Positions 53,317-62,860 of a stretch of DNA of 64,000 bases are shown here, piece by piece. The notes beneath the pieces are model-generated. The model ran no database searches, was not told the origin of the DNA, and saw only the letters and a program-made list of their open reading frames with translations. Made by a program: the position numbers and the translations under genes. Origin of the DNA: Gimesia alba (GTDB taxonomy: Bacteria; Planctomycetota; Planctomycetia; Planctomycetales; Planctomycetaceae); the NCBI RefSeq assembly GCF_007744675.1, contig NZ_CP036269.1, forward strand, positions 3,203,546 to 3,267,545, given 5' to 3'. The number at the start of each line of letters is the position of its first letter. The first letter of the stretch is position 1.

Positions 53317-53697
53317 ACATTTCCTCCATGATGTATTTCTAGGGATCGATGGTATCAACAATAATTGCCAGAGTCTGAAATTGAATTTTGGGGATTGGCT
53401 GCCCTGGCTCAAAACGTACCTCTCGCGGATGTTAGTTTATAATGAAAGTGATGAATAGGGAACTCTGGTTGAAGAAATAACTAAAGTCCGAAATCGTTAA
53501 AACTCACATCAAGTAGAACAGGTGGATTTAGGGGGAGGTGACAAACGTCCATTTTAAGTGTGAGGTCATGATTTTCAAGCGAATACAGATTAAAAATTCG
53601 GCGGGCCATCCTGAAAATAATTAAGGATGTTCCACAGCAATCAGAAAAAAATGAGAACTCAGGTCTGACATACAGAACAAGCGACCTGAATCGAACC
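53317..53697. other. Intergenic region
   Basis: About 380 nt separate two leftward genes. I see no convincing promoter, hairpin or ORF. A minus-strand frame at 53481-53771 overlaps the end of the upstream gene and has no supporting signal. Confidence 0.4.
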
Positions 53698-56193
53698 TTA
53701 CAGGTTTTTCGATTGTTCCTTTGAGGGGGGCGTGCTGGGAATCTCGTCTTTCTTTGTGGCCTGGATTCCACTGACTAGTCCCAGGTAGCCAGAGATTCTT
53801 TCAGTGGGAGTATAGTTGTTGCTCTCTAGCAGTAGTTTGTCCACGGGAGCGATTTTCCCCTGAATAGCAGAAACGGCACCAATGGTATTTAACATGTCCT
53901 CTCGTAAGACAGGGTCTTTGATGGCGGTTGTGAATTGAATAGCCTGCTCTAGCTTTGACTGATTCAACAAAGTGGACAATAACTGAAGAGAAAGCTGCCC
54001 TTTCCATGCCTTTTTCAAATCGGACTGGTTGATTTCATGTGCGGCCTGTTCCGGTTTCCCATTCATGACAAGTGAAGTCGTCTGCTGAATCAGGGCGTCC
54101 TGTTTCGATAAACTTGGGACCGATTGATTCAACGCGGTTTCAATTTGAGTCTTCAAATCGGGATTCTTCAGATTGATTGATTCCAGAATGACGGCAGGCA
54201 GACTGGATTCCAGTAGCGCATCTTTCAGATTGTCGTTGGTCGCCTTTTGGCTTTCTGCGGCGATCTTCCATGCCTGAGTTGCTAATTGGGAACGTGCGGC
54301 TTGTGAGAGCAGCTTCACTAAAAGTGTTTCTCTGTTTTCAGCAGCTGATTTCAGGTTACGTAACTGTTTTTTGTAGTTGTTGATTCCCCTGCGAAGGCGA
54401 TCACTTGAGTCTAGATTCAGGGCTTCTTTAATCTGTTCTCGGAAGTTAAAGTTGGATGCGTCATTATTTTTGGCTTGGACCGCAGCTACGCTGGGGGCGA
54501 TTGCACGAATTGCCTGCACAGAATTGTTGAGGAATTTGAGTGCTTCTGCTGTTTGGCCCAGTTCCGATTCGGCGCACGCGATTTGAAGATATGTCTGAGC
54601 GAGAAATTCCAGCGGTGCAGCCTGGGGCAGTGTCATTTCACTGACTGCTTTGATATTTCCCAGAGTGATGGGAGAGGGAACTGATGTGTCTGACAAAAAC
54701 GAGATTGCTTTTGTCAGGAAAATTCGGGCCGTTTCTGTTTGCTTCAGGGAAATCAGTTTTCTGGCACACCGAGCATACATCAACGCATTGCCGATGGGAG
54801 AGAGTTTCTTTTCTGCCGGTTGAATTTTCGTGATTTCCGGTTTCTGTTTCTTTTTGACCGACTGTTCTATCTCTGCAAGTGACCATTGAGTGACTGCTTC
54901 TGTTCGTTCCATTGGATCCGAAGCTGAAGCAGCCCAGTTCAGGGCTTCTTGAGGATAACCATGGGCGATCAGAATCAGTGTTGTCGCAACCCACTGGGGG
55001 GAATCCCAGCGGTGATGCAGATCAATCATTGACTCAAAATCATATTGATTGGTTTCATGCGCAATCTGCAGTGAGGCTGAGAGTTGTGCCAGGCTGTTTT
55101 CAGCTTGATATTTTTTGATCAAATCGACTGCCTGGTCTTCTTGACCGGCTGCGACCCAGAAAGCCGCCAGACGTGCGACCAGATCGAGAGAGTCTCGCCC
55201 ACCATATTCAGGAATCTGTTTCGCGAGTTGAATCGTCTGTGCCAGCGTTTCTTGCAATTCTGTTCCCGATTTCTGATTTAACTGAATCCAACCAATTTTG
55301 ATTAACGGGAATAATTTATAAAACGGGAGTGCTGGCTTGACCGAGTCAATGTAGTCGATCTGTGCTTGGGAGGCTTTAATATCTCCCGAGATCGCATAGG
55401 CCTCGGCAGCCAGGCGGCGGCTGAATGGTTTGCTGCGGTTTTCCCGGGAGCGGGAAAGTTCAATAATCGTTTCAAGCGCTTTGTTCTGGATTGCAGCGGT
55501 TGATACGGGAGCGACATTATTTTTGCTGGTTGTCTGCTGGTCTGTCTGGGGATTATTTTCCAGTGGGTTGACTTTTGGTTTATCCTTGTCGGGCAGAAAC
55601 GATTTGCGAGATGCATTTGAAATTGTTGGCAGATCAAATGGTTTTGCCAGGTCTGAGCCATCCGGGACCTGGGTTAATTTGTAATAGCCACCTCCCAAGG
55701 CTGCGATGACGACGACGAGTACAGCGATCAGGGGCAGTTTTGATTTTTTCTTTTCCTGTGGTTTAGCCGGCTCTGCCGGTTTCCGATCCTTGGCTTCCGG
55801 GTCGGGGACGAGAAAGACCGGCGCCAGGCATTCCGGGTTACGGCATTTGACTTCTTTTCCGACTACTTTAGGAGAAGCGAATCCAGGAGTGTCACACATG
55901 GGGCACACAACCCGAAACATTTTCCCTTTCACAGGTTTGCGTAATAAAGGAATTGCTTTTCCGGCTTGTTGCTGACGTTCCAGTTCAAACGGGTCATCAT
56001 CCGAAACGGTTTCCCGTTTTGGTCGTTTAGTGAGTTGTGGTTTCTGTCCCGGAGCTTCCTTAGAAGGCGGATTCTTTCCGCTGGCAGGCTTACCAGAAGA
56101 AGATTTAGACATTGACGCACCGCAGAAGGGGCATTCTGTTGCGTCCTCATCAAGTACTGACGCTCCGCAAGATGGGCAAGTTGGAAGATCCAT
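53698..56193 (-). CDS. Zinc-ribbon, transmembrane, TPR-like protein
   Basis: In this 831-residue protein the N-terminus has two CxxC pairs (CPSCG, CPFCG), and residues 95-125 hold a second ribbon (CPMC, CRNPEC). After a charged linker comes one membrane helix (about residues 155-175, IAVLVVVIAALGGGYYKL). The rest, residues 235-830, is helical and rich in short repeats (AEAYAISGDIKAS, AYARCARKLISLKQTETARIFLTKA), suggesting TPR or Sel1-like solenoid scaffolding outside the membrane. No enzymatic motif is seen. It is divergent from the GAF protein at 56529. Confidence 0.8.
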   Translation of the reverse strand: MDLPTCPSCGASVLDEDATECPFCGASMSKSSSGKPASGKNPPSKEAPGQKPQLTKRPKRETVSDDDPFELERQQQAGKAIPLLRKPVKGKMFRVVCPMCDTPGFASPKVVGKEVKCRNPECLAPVFLVPDPEAKDRKPAEPAKPQEKKKSKLPLIAVLVVVIAALGGGYYKLTQVPDGSDLAKPFDLPTISNASRKSFLPDKDKPKVNPLENNPQTDQQTTSKNNVAPVSTAAIQNKALETIIELSRSRENRSKPFSRRLAAEAYAISGDIKASQAQIDYIDSVKPALPFYKLFPLIKIGWIQLNQKSGTELQETLAQTIQLAKQIPEYGGRDSLDLVARLAAFWVAAGQEDQAVDLIKKYQAENSLAQLSASLQIAHETNQYDFESMIDLHHRWDSPQWVATTLILIAHGYPQEALNWAASASDPMERTEAVTQWSLAEIEQSVKKKQKPEITKIQPAEKKLSPIGNALMYARCARKLISLKQTETARIFLTKAISFLSDTSVPSPITLGNIKAVSEMTLPQAAPLEFLAQTYLQIACAESELGQTAEALKFLNNSVQAIRAIAPSVAAVQAKNNDASNFNFREQIKEALNLDSSDRLRRGINNYKKQLRNLKSAAENRETLLVKLLSQAARSQLATQAWKIAAESQKATNDNLKDALLESSLPAVILESINLKNPDLKTQIETALNQSVPSLSKQDALIQQTTSLVMNGKPEQAAHEINQSDLKKAWKGQLSLQLLSTLLNQSKLEQAIQFTTAIKDPVLREDMLNTIGAVSAIQGKIAPVDKLLLESNNYTPTERISGYLGLVSGIQATKKDEIPSTPPSKEQSKNL

Positions 56194-56528
56194 AATCAGT
56201 CGTCCAATATATTGTAGTTTTCAGAGATTTTGAATGTGTAACGAATCATAAATACGATCGATTGGAATGTGAGTACCGTAATTGTATGATCACGCGCAGA
56301 AATGAGTCTGTGGCTCACTGTATCGAAAATAGTGAGCTAAACCCATTGTATACGGTAGATAACGTTCCCTTCAAGGATTATCTATATATAGCATCAGGCA
56401 TATTAGGTCAAAGGTTTTGAACTGCTTGCTTGCAGGTACCTTTGATTTAGGTAGATAACGTGGATTGAGCGATTTGTAAACATGTAGAATTAAAATCTAA
56501 TTGAAGATCGATGGATTGGAGTAGATAA
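56194..56528. promoter_or_regulatory. Divergent intergenic region with a direct repeat
   Basis: 335 nt. The 12-mer GGTAGATAACGT occurs exactly at 56354-56365 and 56450-56461 (96 bp apart); a related GTAGATAAGTGG lies at 56521-56532, overlapping the GTG start of the GAF gene. These may be regulator sites. The AT-rich TATCTATATATAG stretch near 56380 could hold a promoter. Confidence 0.45.
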
Positions 56529-57041
56529 GTGGTAGACGCGCAACAAATGAAAGAAATCGTGGCTCAGTTCGAAGAACTTTTTCAATCGAAAAACTCCATT
56601 TCTTCTGTTTTAGACCGGATTATGGATGTTTTAGGAGGCAGGGCCATCGGTCTTTGGCGGTGTGAAACGGGTAAACTGATCCAGGTTGGTTTCCGTGCCG
56701 TTACTGAAATGGATGAACAGGTACGTAAACAATTTGCTTCCGTTACCCAAGAGGTGTCACTGGAAAATACCGGTTTAGGGATTGTGAAAGCGGTTGTAGA
56801 ACGAACTCCGGCGATTGGTACATTACGAGGTGAGGAATCTGGTCTGCAAGGTTCTTCGGAATGGCTCCAAAAGTTTGGGGCGCAGCAATCTTATGCTGTC
56901 CCGGTCGTAGAAGGTGACGAAGTCGTGGGGGTCTTAGCAATTTCAACGAATTGCGTTCATCAGGCAGGAGATCCGGAATGGGAGATTTTGACAAAAATTG
57001 CCGACGGGATTGGTGAGAAAAAACTTTTGGGGATGTTTTAG
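56529..57041 (+). CDS. GAF-domain protein
   Basis: This 170-residue protein starts at GTG 56529, preceded by GGAG (56518-56521). It is a single GAF-type domain (AIGLWRCETGKLIQVGF, YAVPVVEGDEVVGVLAIST) with an N-terminal helix. It binds a small molecule or acts as a protein interaction module; without an output domain it probably modulates a neighbour. It lies 176 nt upstream of the M50 protease gene on the same strand. The ligand is unknown. Confidence 0.85.
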   Translation: MVDAQQMKEIVAQFEELFQSKNSISSVLDRIMDVLGGRAIGLWRCETGKLIQVGFRAVTEMDEQVRKQFASVTQEVSLENTGLGIVKAVVERTPAIGTLRGEESGLQGSSEWLQKFGAQQSYAVPVVEGDEVVGVLAISTNCVHQAGDPEWEILTKIADGIGEKKLLGMF

Positions 57042-57217
57042 AGGGCTGAATGGAGTATGATTTCTTAAGTGCAAAAGAGTGGAATTGCCAATGGTTTCTC
57101 CAGTGTATAACATATTGGTATGAGCAGGGCCCGCAACAGGGGAGGCGTTCTGGATCAAACAGGAGTCAGGCTGTCTCTCAGGTTTTTCCGTGACTAAATT
57201 CTTCAGGTCTTCGTAAA

Positions 57218-58213
57218 ATGAGTCGTTCGAACCCATTGCACTGGTCATTCCCAATTGGAACCTGGTTCCTGACCCAGGTTCGTGTGAGCATCTTTCTGCC
57301 TGTGTTACTGCTCGTCTTCTGGTCCCATTATTCATTGGGGTTAGGGAGTCTAATATTTGGTGTCCTCTTTTTGAGCGTTTTTCTGCATGAAATGGGGCAT
57401 GTTGTTGCCTGTCGCATGGGAGGCGGAGAAGCCGATCAGATTGTGTTATGGCCTTTAGGAGGCCTTGTGCCCTGTAGTCCAGGGCGTTCGGTTTCGGCTC
57501 GGATGATGACGGTTCTGGGAGGTCCTGCCGTCAATCTGCTGCTCTGTGCGATTACAATTCCTGCTGTGATCTGGTCGGATCATCTTTCAGCGTCTTTGAA
57601 TCCGATCAAGTTACCTGTTGTTGAGCTCAGTACTAATCTGGGGCAGGACATTTTATTGATGATCTTCAACCTAAATTGGCTGCTTTTGCTGGTCAATTTG
57701 ATTCCCGTACTTCCCTTGGATGGTGGGAAGGTTTTGCAGATTATTCTCTCACGGCGTTTTGATGAAACAGTCGTGCATATGATTCTGTTCAATGTCAGTT
57801 TCTGGGTCGGTGGTCTGGGAATGGTGATTGGACTGTGTACGTCTAGTGTGTGGGTCGTCTTTTTCAGCGCGCTGTTACTGATGCTGAATTTAATCGAGTT
57901 TACGTCAGCTCATCGGGAAGATTCATTCGATGATTCCATATTCGGCTATGATTTCTCACAAGGCTATACCAGCCTGGAACGTTCTAGCAGCCAACTGGTT
58001 GAGAAGCAGGCGGGATTTTTTCAGCAATGGCGGGAAAAGCGGAAGCTCCAAAAACAGCTTCGGGAGCGAGAAAAGAATCGGGACGCTGAAAAACAGCTTG
58101 ATTTATTACTGCATAAGGTTCATGAATTTGGTTTGGAGTCGTTAACACCAAAAGAGAGACAGCAGTTAAATCAGGTGAGTGCCCGATATCGTAAAAGTGA
58201 TTCTGATCCTTAA
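57218..58213 (+). CDS. Site-2-type M50 metalloprotease
   Basis: This 331-residue membrane protein has the zinc-binding HEMGH (in FLHEMGHVVA, near residue 55) and the second-site motif LIPVLPLDGGKVL (residues 165-177, Asp ligand), plus about five membrane helices. Such proteases cleave membrane-bound substrates in regulated intramembrane proteolysis; the substrate may be an anti-sigma or signalling protein. A charged, helical cytoplasmic tail (residues 240-330) could be a regulator. It is flanked by GAF and HD-GYP signalling genes, which is suggestive only. Confidence 0.87.
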   Translation: MSRSNPLHWSFPIGTWFLTQVRVSIFLPVLLLVFWSHYSLGLGSLIFGVLFLSVFLHEMGHVVACRMGGGEADQIVLWPLGGLVPCSPGRSVSARMMTVLGGPAVNLLLCAITIPAVIWSDHLSASLNPIKLPVVELSTNLGQDILLMIFNLNWLLLLVNLIPVLPLDGGKVLQIILSRRFDETVVHMILFNVSFWVGGLGMVIGLCTSSVWVVFFSALLLMLNLIEFTSAHREDSFDDSIFGYDFSQGYTSLERSSSQLVEKQAGFFQQWREKRKLQKQLREREKNRDAEKQLDLLLHKVHEFGLESLTPKERQQLNQVSARYRKSDSDP

Positions 58214-58775
58214 AGTCAGTATTATCAGGATCTTCTTCCCCTGCTCTTCCCGGGCGTTCTGTCTGAATGCTTTCAGCTCCCTGGTTATGAAGTATTCACA
58301 CTGGTGATTTTGAATTTTGGGAAATCATTTTATCTGTGAGGGGGTAGATCCGGTTTAATTTTACTTACCGGCAAAACCCGACTTCCAGCCCTGAAAATCA
58401 ACTTGGGTTGAGTCACAAAATAGTGAACACGCTCTTCAAATTTCTGGTGAAATTCTACTTCAAGGATGAGATGATTTCGTCGATTTAAGTGCTTTATTAT
58501 AAAAGGCTTATTCATAGAGTTCTATTCGGCGATCGTGCAATTCTCACGAGGTGGGCTATAGATTGCTGGTCTGAGCTGAAATATTGAATCCGTTGTTCAC
58601 TGTTCAGGGAATAATGAGATTTTCACCGTCATTTCAGCGTTTCTGCTGCAAAAAGCCCTTGTTTTCTAGAAAGATAAGCCATTTGAGGTCCTGTTTTTAA
58701 AACTGATTTGCGAGCCGGAGTCTACGAACTAACTTTTCATTGGGTATATTCCTTTAGAAAGTAGAGAAGAGACTT
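58214..58775. other. Intergenic region with one doubtful small ORF
   Basis: 562 nt. No strong promoter, hairpin or RNA is seen. A 61-codon minus-strand ORF (58330-58515) is listed separately with low confidence. Confidence 0.4.
58330..58515 (-). CDS. Possible small basic protein
   Basis: A 61-residue frame. It has alternating hydrophobic and charged residues (LILEVEFHQKFEERVHYFV, FRAGSRVLPVSKI) that could form a small beta sheet. There is no Shine-Dalgarno sequence before the ATG. It may be a chance ORF; it deserves a homology check. Confidence 0.3.
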   Translation of the reverse strand: MNKPFIIKHLNRRNHLILEVEFHQKFEERVHYFVTQPKLIFRAGSRVLPVSKIKPDLPPHR

Positions 58776-60434
58776 ATGGCATTAGGAACAACGGACTCAT
58801 TGAAGAAGTTGTCGAACTTCAGTAAATGTGGTGGCGAATGGGATCTGGATTTGCACTCAGATGCAAAAATCGATCTTGCCATCAGCCGTATGAAGCGAAT
58901 TTCTGAATTGACTGGCCTGACGATGTTCTGTTTCGATTCTGATAATGGAATCGTTCTAGACAAAACGAATGCGCAGTCACTGCCCTTCTTTCCTCAGGAT
59001 ATTCTCAACGAAATTCAGCACATCGATGGCTTAACATTGATCGAAAATACAAATGGAGTGACTCATTTTCTACTCCCTCTTGTTGAGGATGAAGCTCATA
59101 AAATTGCAGCCGCCGGTTTTGTGTTTTCCAAAGAGAAACGCAAATTGACTGAAATGGTATTAGCGGCCGTGCAGAGAGAGTGGGCTGCTGAGGAACTGGA
59201 CGCCTGGCTGGAACATCAAAGAGTTCTGGACACAAAATCGCTGCATGCTTTATTAAGTCTGGCAATCCTGCACATCGAAGAGGAACAGCAACTTGTTGTT
59301 TTAAACGAGGAAGTGGATAATCTGTCCGAATGTCTGGATGAGACATTCGAGGAAATCAGTCTGTTGCACGAAGTGGCTCAGCATCTCAAGATTTCCGAAA
59401 GTCCGGAACAGCTAGGAAAATTGTGCCTTGATCGAATTGGGACTCTGATCGAAGCGGAAACCAATATTATCTGGTTTGAAGGTCAAGGCAATACATCGCA
59501 GTTTATGTCTGACAGTACAGCGGGGTTTGATGAAGTTTCTCTGGCTCGACTTGTCGCACAGTTTGATGGATTTAACTGGAATCAACCACTGGTCATTAAC
59601 CAGGTAGAAAGTTCACTGCTGTCGCTTGAATTTCCTGATCTGCATAATCTGGTTCTCGTACCAATCTCCGATGGTTCCAATTCCTATGGCTGGATTCTCA
59701 GCTGTAATTTACTGAAAAGCGAAGAATATGGCACTATTCAGGCCAGCTTGCTGAACTCGGTGGCTTCATTTTTAGGCACTCACCTGAGAAATATCGATCT
59801 TTACGCTCAACAGGAAGAGTTGATGTTGAGTTTTGTGAAGTCGTTTATCTCGACACTCGATGCTAAGGATCCTTATACACGAGGTCATAGCGAGCGGGTC
59901 GCTTTGATTGCACAGAAACTGGCCAAGCAGTTGGGGTATACCGGGGAATTCCTGCAGAATATCTATCTGTCGGGGCTGTTACATGATATTGGTAAAATCG
60001 GAGTTGATGATGGAATTCTAAGGAAAGAAGGCAAATTGATTGACGAAGAATTTGCCCAGATCCAGAAGCACCCCATGATCGGATATAAAATTCTTTCCGG
60101 GATTAAAAAACTAAAAAATATACTACCGGGAATTCGGAATCACCATGAGCAGATTGATGGTATGGGCTATCCCGATCGGTTAAAGGGGAATGATATTCCT
60201 TTGATGGCGCGAATTATTGCCGTGGCCGACGCTTATGATGCGATGGGCAGTGATCGTCCTTACCGAAACGGAATGCCGCTGGAACGATTGGAAATCATTT
60301 TCCGCGAAGGCAAAGGTTTTCAGTGGGATTCGGATGTCATCGATGCCTATTTTGAGATTCGGGATGAAATCATCCAGCTTTCTCAAAAGTATAACGACGA
60401 TGCGGCAGCTCTGGTTGAGAGCAGCCGGAATTGA
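58776..60434 (+). CDS. GAF/HD-GYP c-di-GMP phosphodiesterase
   Basis: This 552-residue protein is soluble. Residues 1-170 are an unassigned N-terminal region. A GAF-like sensor domain lies at about 175-345. The HD-GYP domain (360-545) keeps LSGLLHDIGKIG, HHEQIDGMGYP and VADAYDAM, so hydrolysis of cyclic-di-GMP to pGpG or GMP is likely. The GYP motif is intact, as expected for an active enzyme. It is preceded by AGAGAAGAG. It lies near a GAF protein and a protease but is separated by 562 nt, so it is probably its own transcription unit. Confidence 0.93.
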   Translation: MALGTTDSLKKLSNFSKCGGEWDLDLHSDAKIDLAISRMKRISELTGLTMFCFDSDNGIVLDKTNAQSLPFFPQDILNEIQHIDGLTLIENTNGVTHFLLPLVEDEAHKIAAAGFVFSKEKRKLTEMVLAAVQREWAAEELDAWLEHQRVLDTKSLHALLSLAILHIEEEQQLVVLNEEVDNLSECLDETFEEISLLHEVAQHLKISESPEQLGKLCLDRIGTLIEAETNIIWFEGQGNTSQFMSDSTAGFDEVSLARLVAQFDGFNWNQPLVINQVESSLLSLEFPDLHNLVLVPISDGSNSYGWILSCNLLKSEEYGTIQASLLNSVASFLGTHLRNIDLYAQQEELMLSFVKSFISTLDAKDPYTRGHSERVALIAQKLAKQLGYTGEFLQNIYLSGLLHDIGKIGVDDGILRKEGKLIDEEFAQIQKHPMIGYKILSGIKKLKNILPGIRNHHEQIDGMGYPDRLKGNDIPLMARIIAVADAYDAMGSDRPYRNGMPLERLEIIFREGKGFQWDSDVIDAYFEIRDEIIQLSQKYNDDAAALVESSRN

Positions 60435-60498
60435 TAAAATGATGCCCTGAAACGGATATTATCTTCTCAAACAATACGATCCCCAATAGAGGGGCATC

Positions 60499-61134
60499 GT
60501 GAGGCAGGCAATGATTCAACAGTGGCGCTCTTTTTACTCAAAAGTCGTAATTCTTTGCGCAGTCAGTATTCATGGCTGTGGTTCAACCGAGGATGAATCG
60601 AGGACTGATTTACCGATCCCCGAAGCAGAACCTCTGCCTGCTGAAAATGCACCGTCCGATCGGGGAGAACAGCAAGCAGCTGGAGTCAAAGAATTTGACG
60701 GGATTCAGTTTCGGGTACCCGCGGGATGGGAGCAGGTGGCATTGACGCCGGCACAACAGGGAATGATTTCCGCCAGCTTTAAAATTCCTCAGGCAGGAAA
60801 CGGAGTGAAGTTGACCCTTTCTTCTGTGGGAGGTGGGATTGACGCCAATATTCAAAGGTGGAAGGGGCAGTTTCAGTTGCCACCTGGAGAAGCACCTCTG
60901 CAGGAAACGATTCGCATCGATCATGTTGATGCCATCTGGCTCGATCTGAGAGGCACCTTTGATTCCGGACCAGCGATCAATTCCAGTGTGGCTTTGGGCA
61001 TGCGAATGATTGGTGTTGCCATACCGCGTAGTCCCCGTGATTTTTATCTTAAACTGACAGGCCCGCGTGAACAGTTATTAAAAGCAGAAGCGGAATTCCG
61101 CGAGTTCGTCAAATCGGCCCGGTTTGTGCAATAG
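60499..61134 (+). CDS. Predicted lipoprotein
   Basis: This 211-residue protein has a lipobox (VSIHGC, Cys near residue 28) and a Pro/Glu-rich linker. A compact beta-rich domain with FRVPAGWEQV, VDAIWLDLRG and PRDFYLKLTG follows, a pattern like small periplasmic lipoproteins of planctomycetes. Start options are GTG 60499 (GAGGGG upstream) or ATG 60511 (GAGG upstream); the mature protein is the same. It converges on the ketosynthase gene with a 9-nt gap. Function unknown. Confidence 0.75.
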   Translation: MRQAMIQQWRSFYSKVVILCAVSIHGCGSTEDESRTDLPIPEAEPLPAENAPSDRGEQQAAGVKEFDGIQFRVPAGWEQVALTPAQQGMISASFKIPQAGNGVKLTLSSVGGGIDANIQRWKGQFQLPPGEAPLQETIRIDHVDAIWLDLRGTFDSGPAINSSVALGMRMIGVAIPRSPRDFYLKLTGPREQLLKAEAEFREFVKSARFVQ

Positions 61135-61143
61135 TCAGTCGTT

Positions 61144-62430
61144 TCAGAGAGACGGATCCCACTTGCGAACCAGCCCGGCGACGAGGTGTCCTCCAAAACC
61201 GAACGACAGCTTGAGCGCTGTTTTGATCTCCTGGGGAGCCGGTTTCTGTGGCGTGTAATTCAGAGTGCATTTGGGATCGGGCTCTTTCAGATTGATTGTG
61301 GGAGGAACCAGATTATCGCGCATCGCCAGCAGGGTAAAACCGAGTTCCACACTTCCCGCCGCTCCCAGCAGGTGGCCCATCCCCCCTTTTAAACTGGAAC
61401 ATCTGATTTTGCTTGCTTCAGAACCAAGTGCGTTTTGGATTGCGCGGGTTTCATAGAGATCATTGATCTGGGTTCCCGTCCCGTGCAAATTAATGTAATC
61501 AAGTTCTGCAGGGTTAACATGGGATCGGTTGAGTGTGCTGGAAATTAATCGGGCCAGACTTTGTGCAGACGGATCGAATTGCATCAAGTGAGTAGAGTCA
61601 GAACCCATGCTCCCCGTGATCCATTCCGCGTACGGGACTTTGTTTCGCTTTAATGCCTGTTCCAGCGATTCCAGAACCAGAATGCCGGCACCTTCGCCGA
61701 CGACAAAACCGTTGCGGTTTTGATCATAAGGGCGGCAGGCTGAGCTGGGAGCTTGAAAGTCAGTTGCCAGAACTCCCATGCGTTGAAAAGAGCCGATGAC
61801 AGCTGGCAGCAGTGACGCATCAGCACTACCCGCAAAGACGGTATCACAGACTCCTTCGCGAATTAATTCGGCCGCGCGCATGATGCTTGAAAATCCTGTC
61901 GCGCAAGCAGAGACTGGGCATAGTGCCGCACCTTGTAAATTATAATGTGCGGCGATGGACTGACTGGCGGCACTGGGAAAACACTGCTGCCAGAACTGGG
62001 GATGAACTTGCGCAGTTTGTTCCTGACCCATTCGCGGTAGCTCCGACATTTGTGCAAAGCCAGCCATTCCCCCCTTGCTGGAGCCGATGACACAGCCTGC
62101 AGTTTCCCGGGGGAGCCGGTGCATATCAAGCCCCGCATCCTGAATTGCTTCTGCGGTGGCTTTCAGCGCTAATGTGATTGATGGCTCTTGCTGAAAAGGA
62201 ATTTGATCAGACAGCGAAGTTGATGAGAGTTGTCTGTCGGGGATGACTCCCCCTGCCACAGGCCGCTTCAGCTGTCGGGACAAGTCATCGAGCAGACAGG
62301 TTGCGGATTGCCCCGAGAGCAGTTTCTGCCAGGATGCTTCTCGGCTAGCCGCATAAGGAGTGATTAAACCGATGCCCGTAATTACGACCCTGCGGGGAGA
62401 ACGCTCAGATACCGAAAGCTTTGGTCGCAT
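61144..62430 (-). CDS. Beta-ketoacyl-ACP synthase II-type condensing enzyme
   Basis: This 428-residue thiolase-fold protein has the KS triad: Cys in SACATGFSS (near residue 178), His in LHGTGT and His in KGGMGHLLGAAG. Length and motifs match FabF-type enzymes that elongate acyl-ACP by two carbons. It lacks neighbouring fab genes, so it may be an accessory or specialised synthase. The start is ATG 62430. It converges with the lipoprotein at 60499. Confidence 0.92.
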   Translation of the reverse strand: MRPKLSVSERSPRRVVITGIGLITPYAASREASWQKLLSGQSATCLLDDLSRQLKRPVAGGVIPDRQLSSTSLSDQIPFQQEPSITLALKATAEAIQDAGLDMHRLPRETAGCVIGSSKGGMAGFAQMSELPRMGQEQTAQVHPQFWQQCFPSAASQSIAAHYNLQGAALCPVSACATGFSSIMRAAELIREGVCDTVFAGSADASLLPAVIGSFQRMGVLATDFQAPSSACRPYDQNRNGFVVGEGAGILVLESLEQALKRNKVPYAEWITGSMGSDSTHLMQFDPSAQSLARLISSTLNRSHVNPAELDYINLHGTGTQINDLYETRAIQNALGSEASKIRCSSLKGGMGHLLGAAGSVELGFTLLAMRDNLVPPTINLKEPDPKCTLNYTPQKPAPQEIKTALKLSFGFGGHLVAGLVRKWDPSL

Positions 62431-62469
62431 TGGAACTTAAAAGTCGCAAAGGAAGAGAGAAGGAAGCAA

Positions 62470-62691
62470 TCAGGAACGATGGCTGGTTCGACAGATGGCA
62501 AACAAAGCTAAGCCGAGTAGAACTGCCACCAGAATGTATTCGACGATCGAAGTTTGAGATGATTGCACCAGCCCACTTTTTTTCTCGCCCTCTTGTGCCA
62601 GTGCAGCGCTCACAGAAATGAGTAATGTCCCGGAGACTGATACGAAGCCGGTCAAGATTCGGAAAATGTTTTGAGATCGTTTCATAATCAT
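62470..62691 (-). CDS. Small single-pass membrane protein
   Basis: This 73-residue protein has a hydrophobic N-terminus (ILTGFVSVSGTLLISVSAALA) that may be a cleaved signal peptide. A short polar part with SSQTSIVEYI follows, then a second hydrophobic segment (LVAVLLGLALFAIC) near the end. It is 39 nt upstream of the ketosynthase gene on the same strand, so the two may be cotranscribed. Function unknown; a real gene is likely because both hydrophobic segments are coherent. Confidence 0.65.
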   Translation of the reverse strand: MIMKRSQNIFRILTGFVSVSGTLLISVSAALAQEGEKKSGLVQSSQTSIVEYILVAVLLGLALFAICRTSHRS

Positions 62692-62860
62692 TGAAATCTG
62701 AAAGCTTAGAGAGAACTGAAGGAATTTTCGGCTAATCCATTGTATCAGTCTGGCTCACAAACTGCATCTGGAAAAGCCGATTCCTGATGGAAACCGTAAT
62801 GAAAATAGAAGATTCGAAACTCAGAGTAAACCGTTTCAGACATTAAAACCGCGTCTTCAT

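Noticed and set aside
53481..53771. 96-codon ORF downstream of the zinc-ribbon gene
   Set aside because: It overlaps the real gene end, has Arg/Pro-rich chance composition and no start signal.
60438..60497. GATGCCC/GGGCATC hairpin after the HD-GYP gene
   Set aside because: Seven-bp arms are separated by about 45 nt, with no T-run; too weak to call a terminator.
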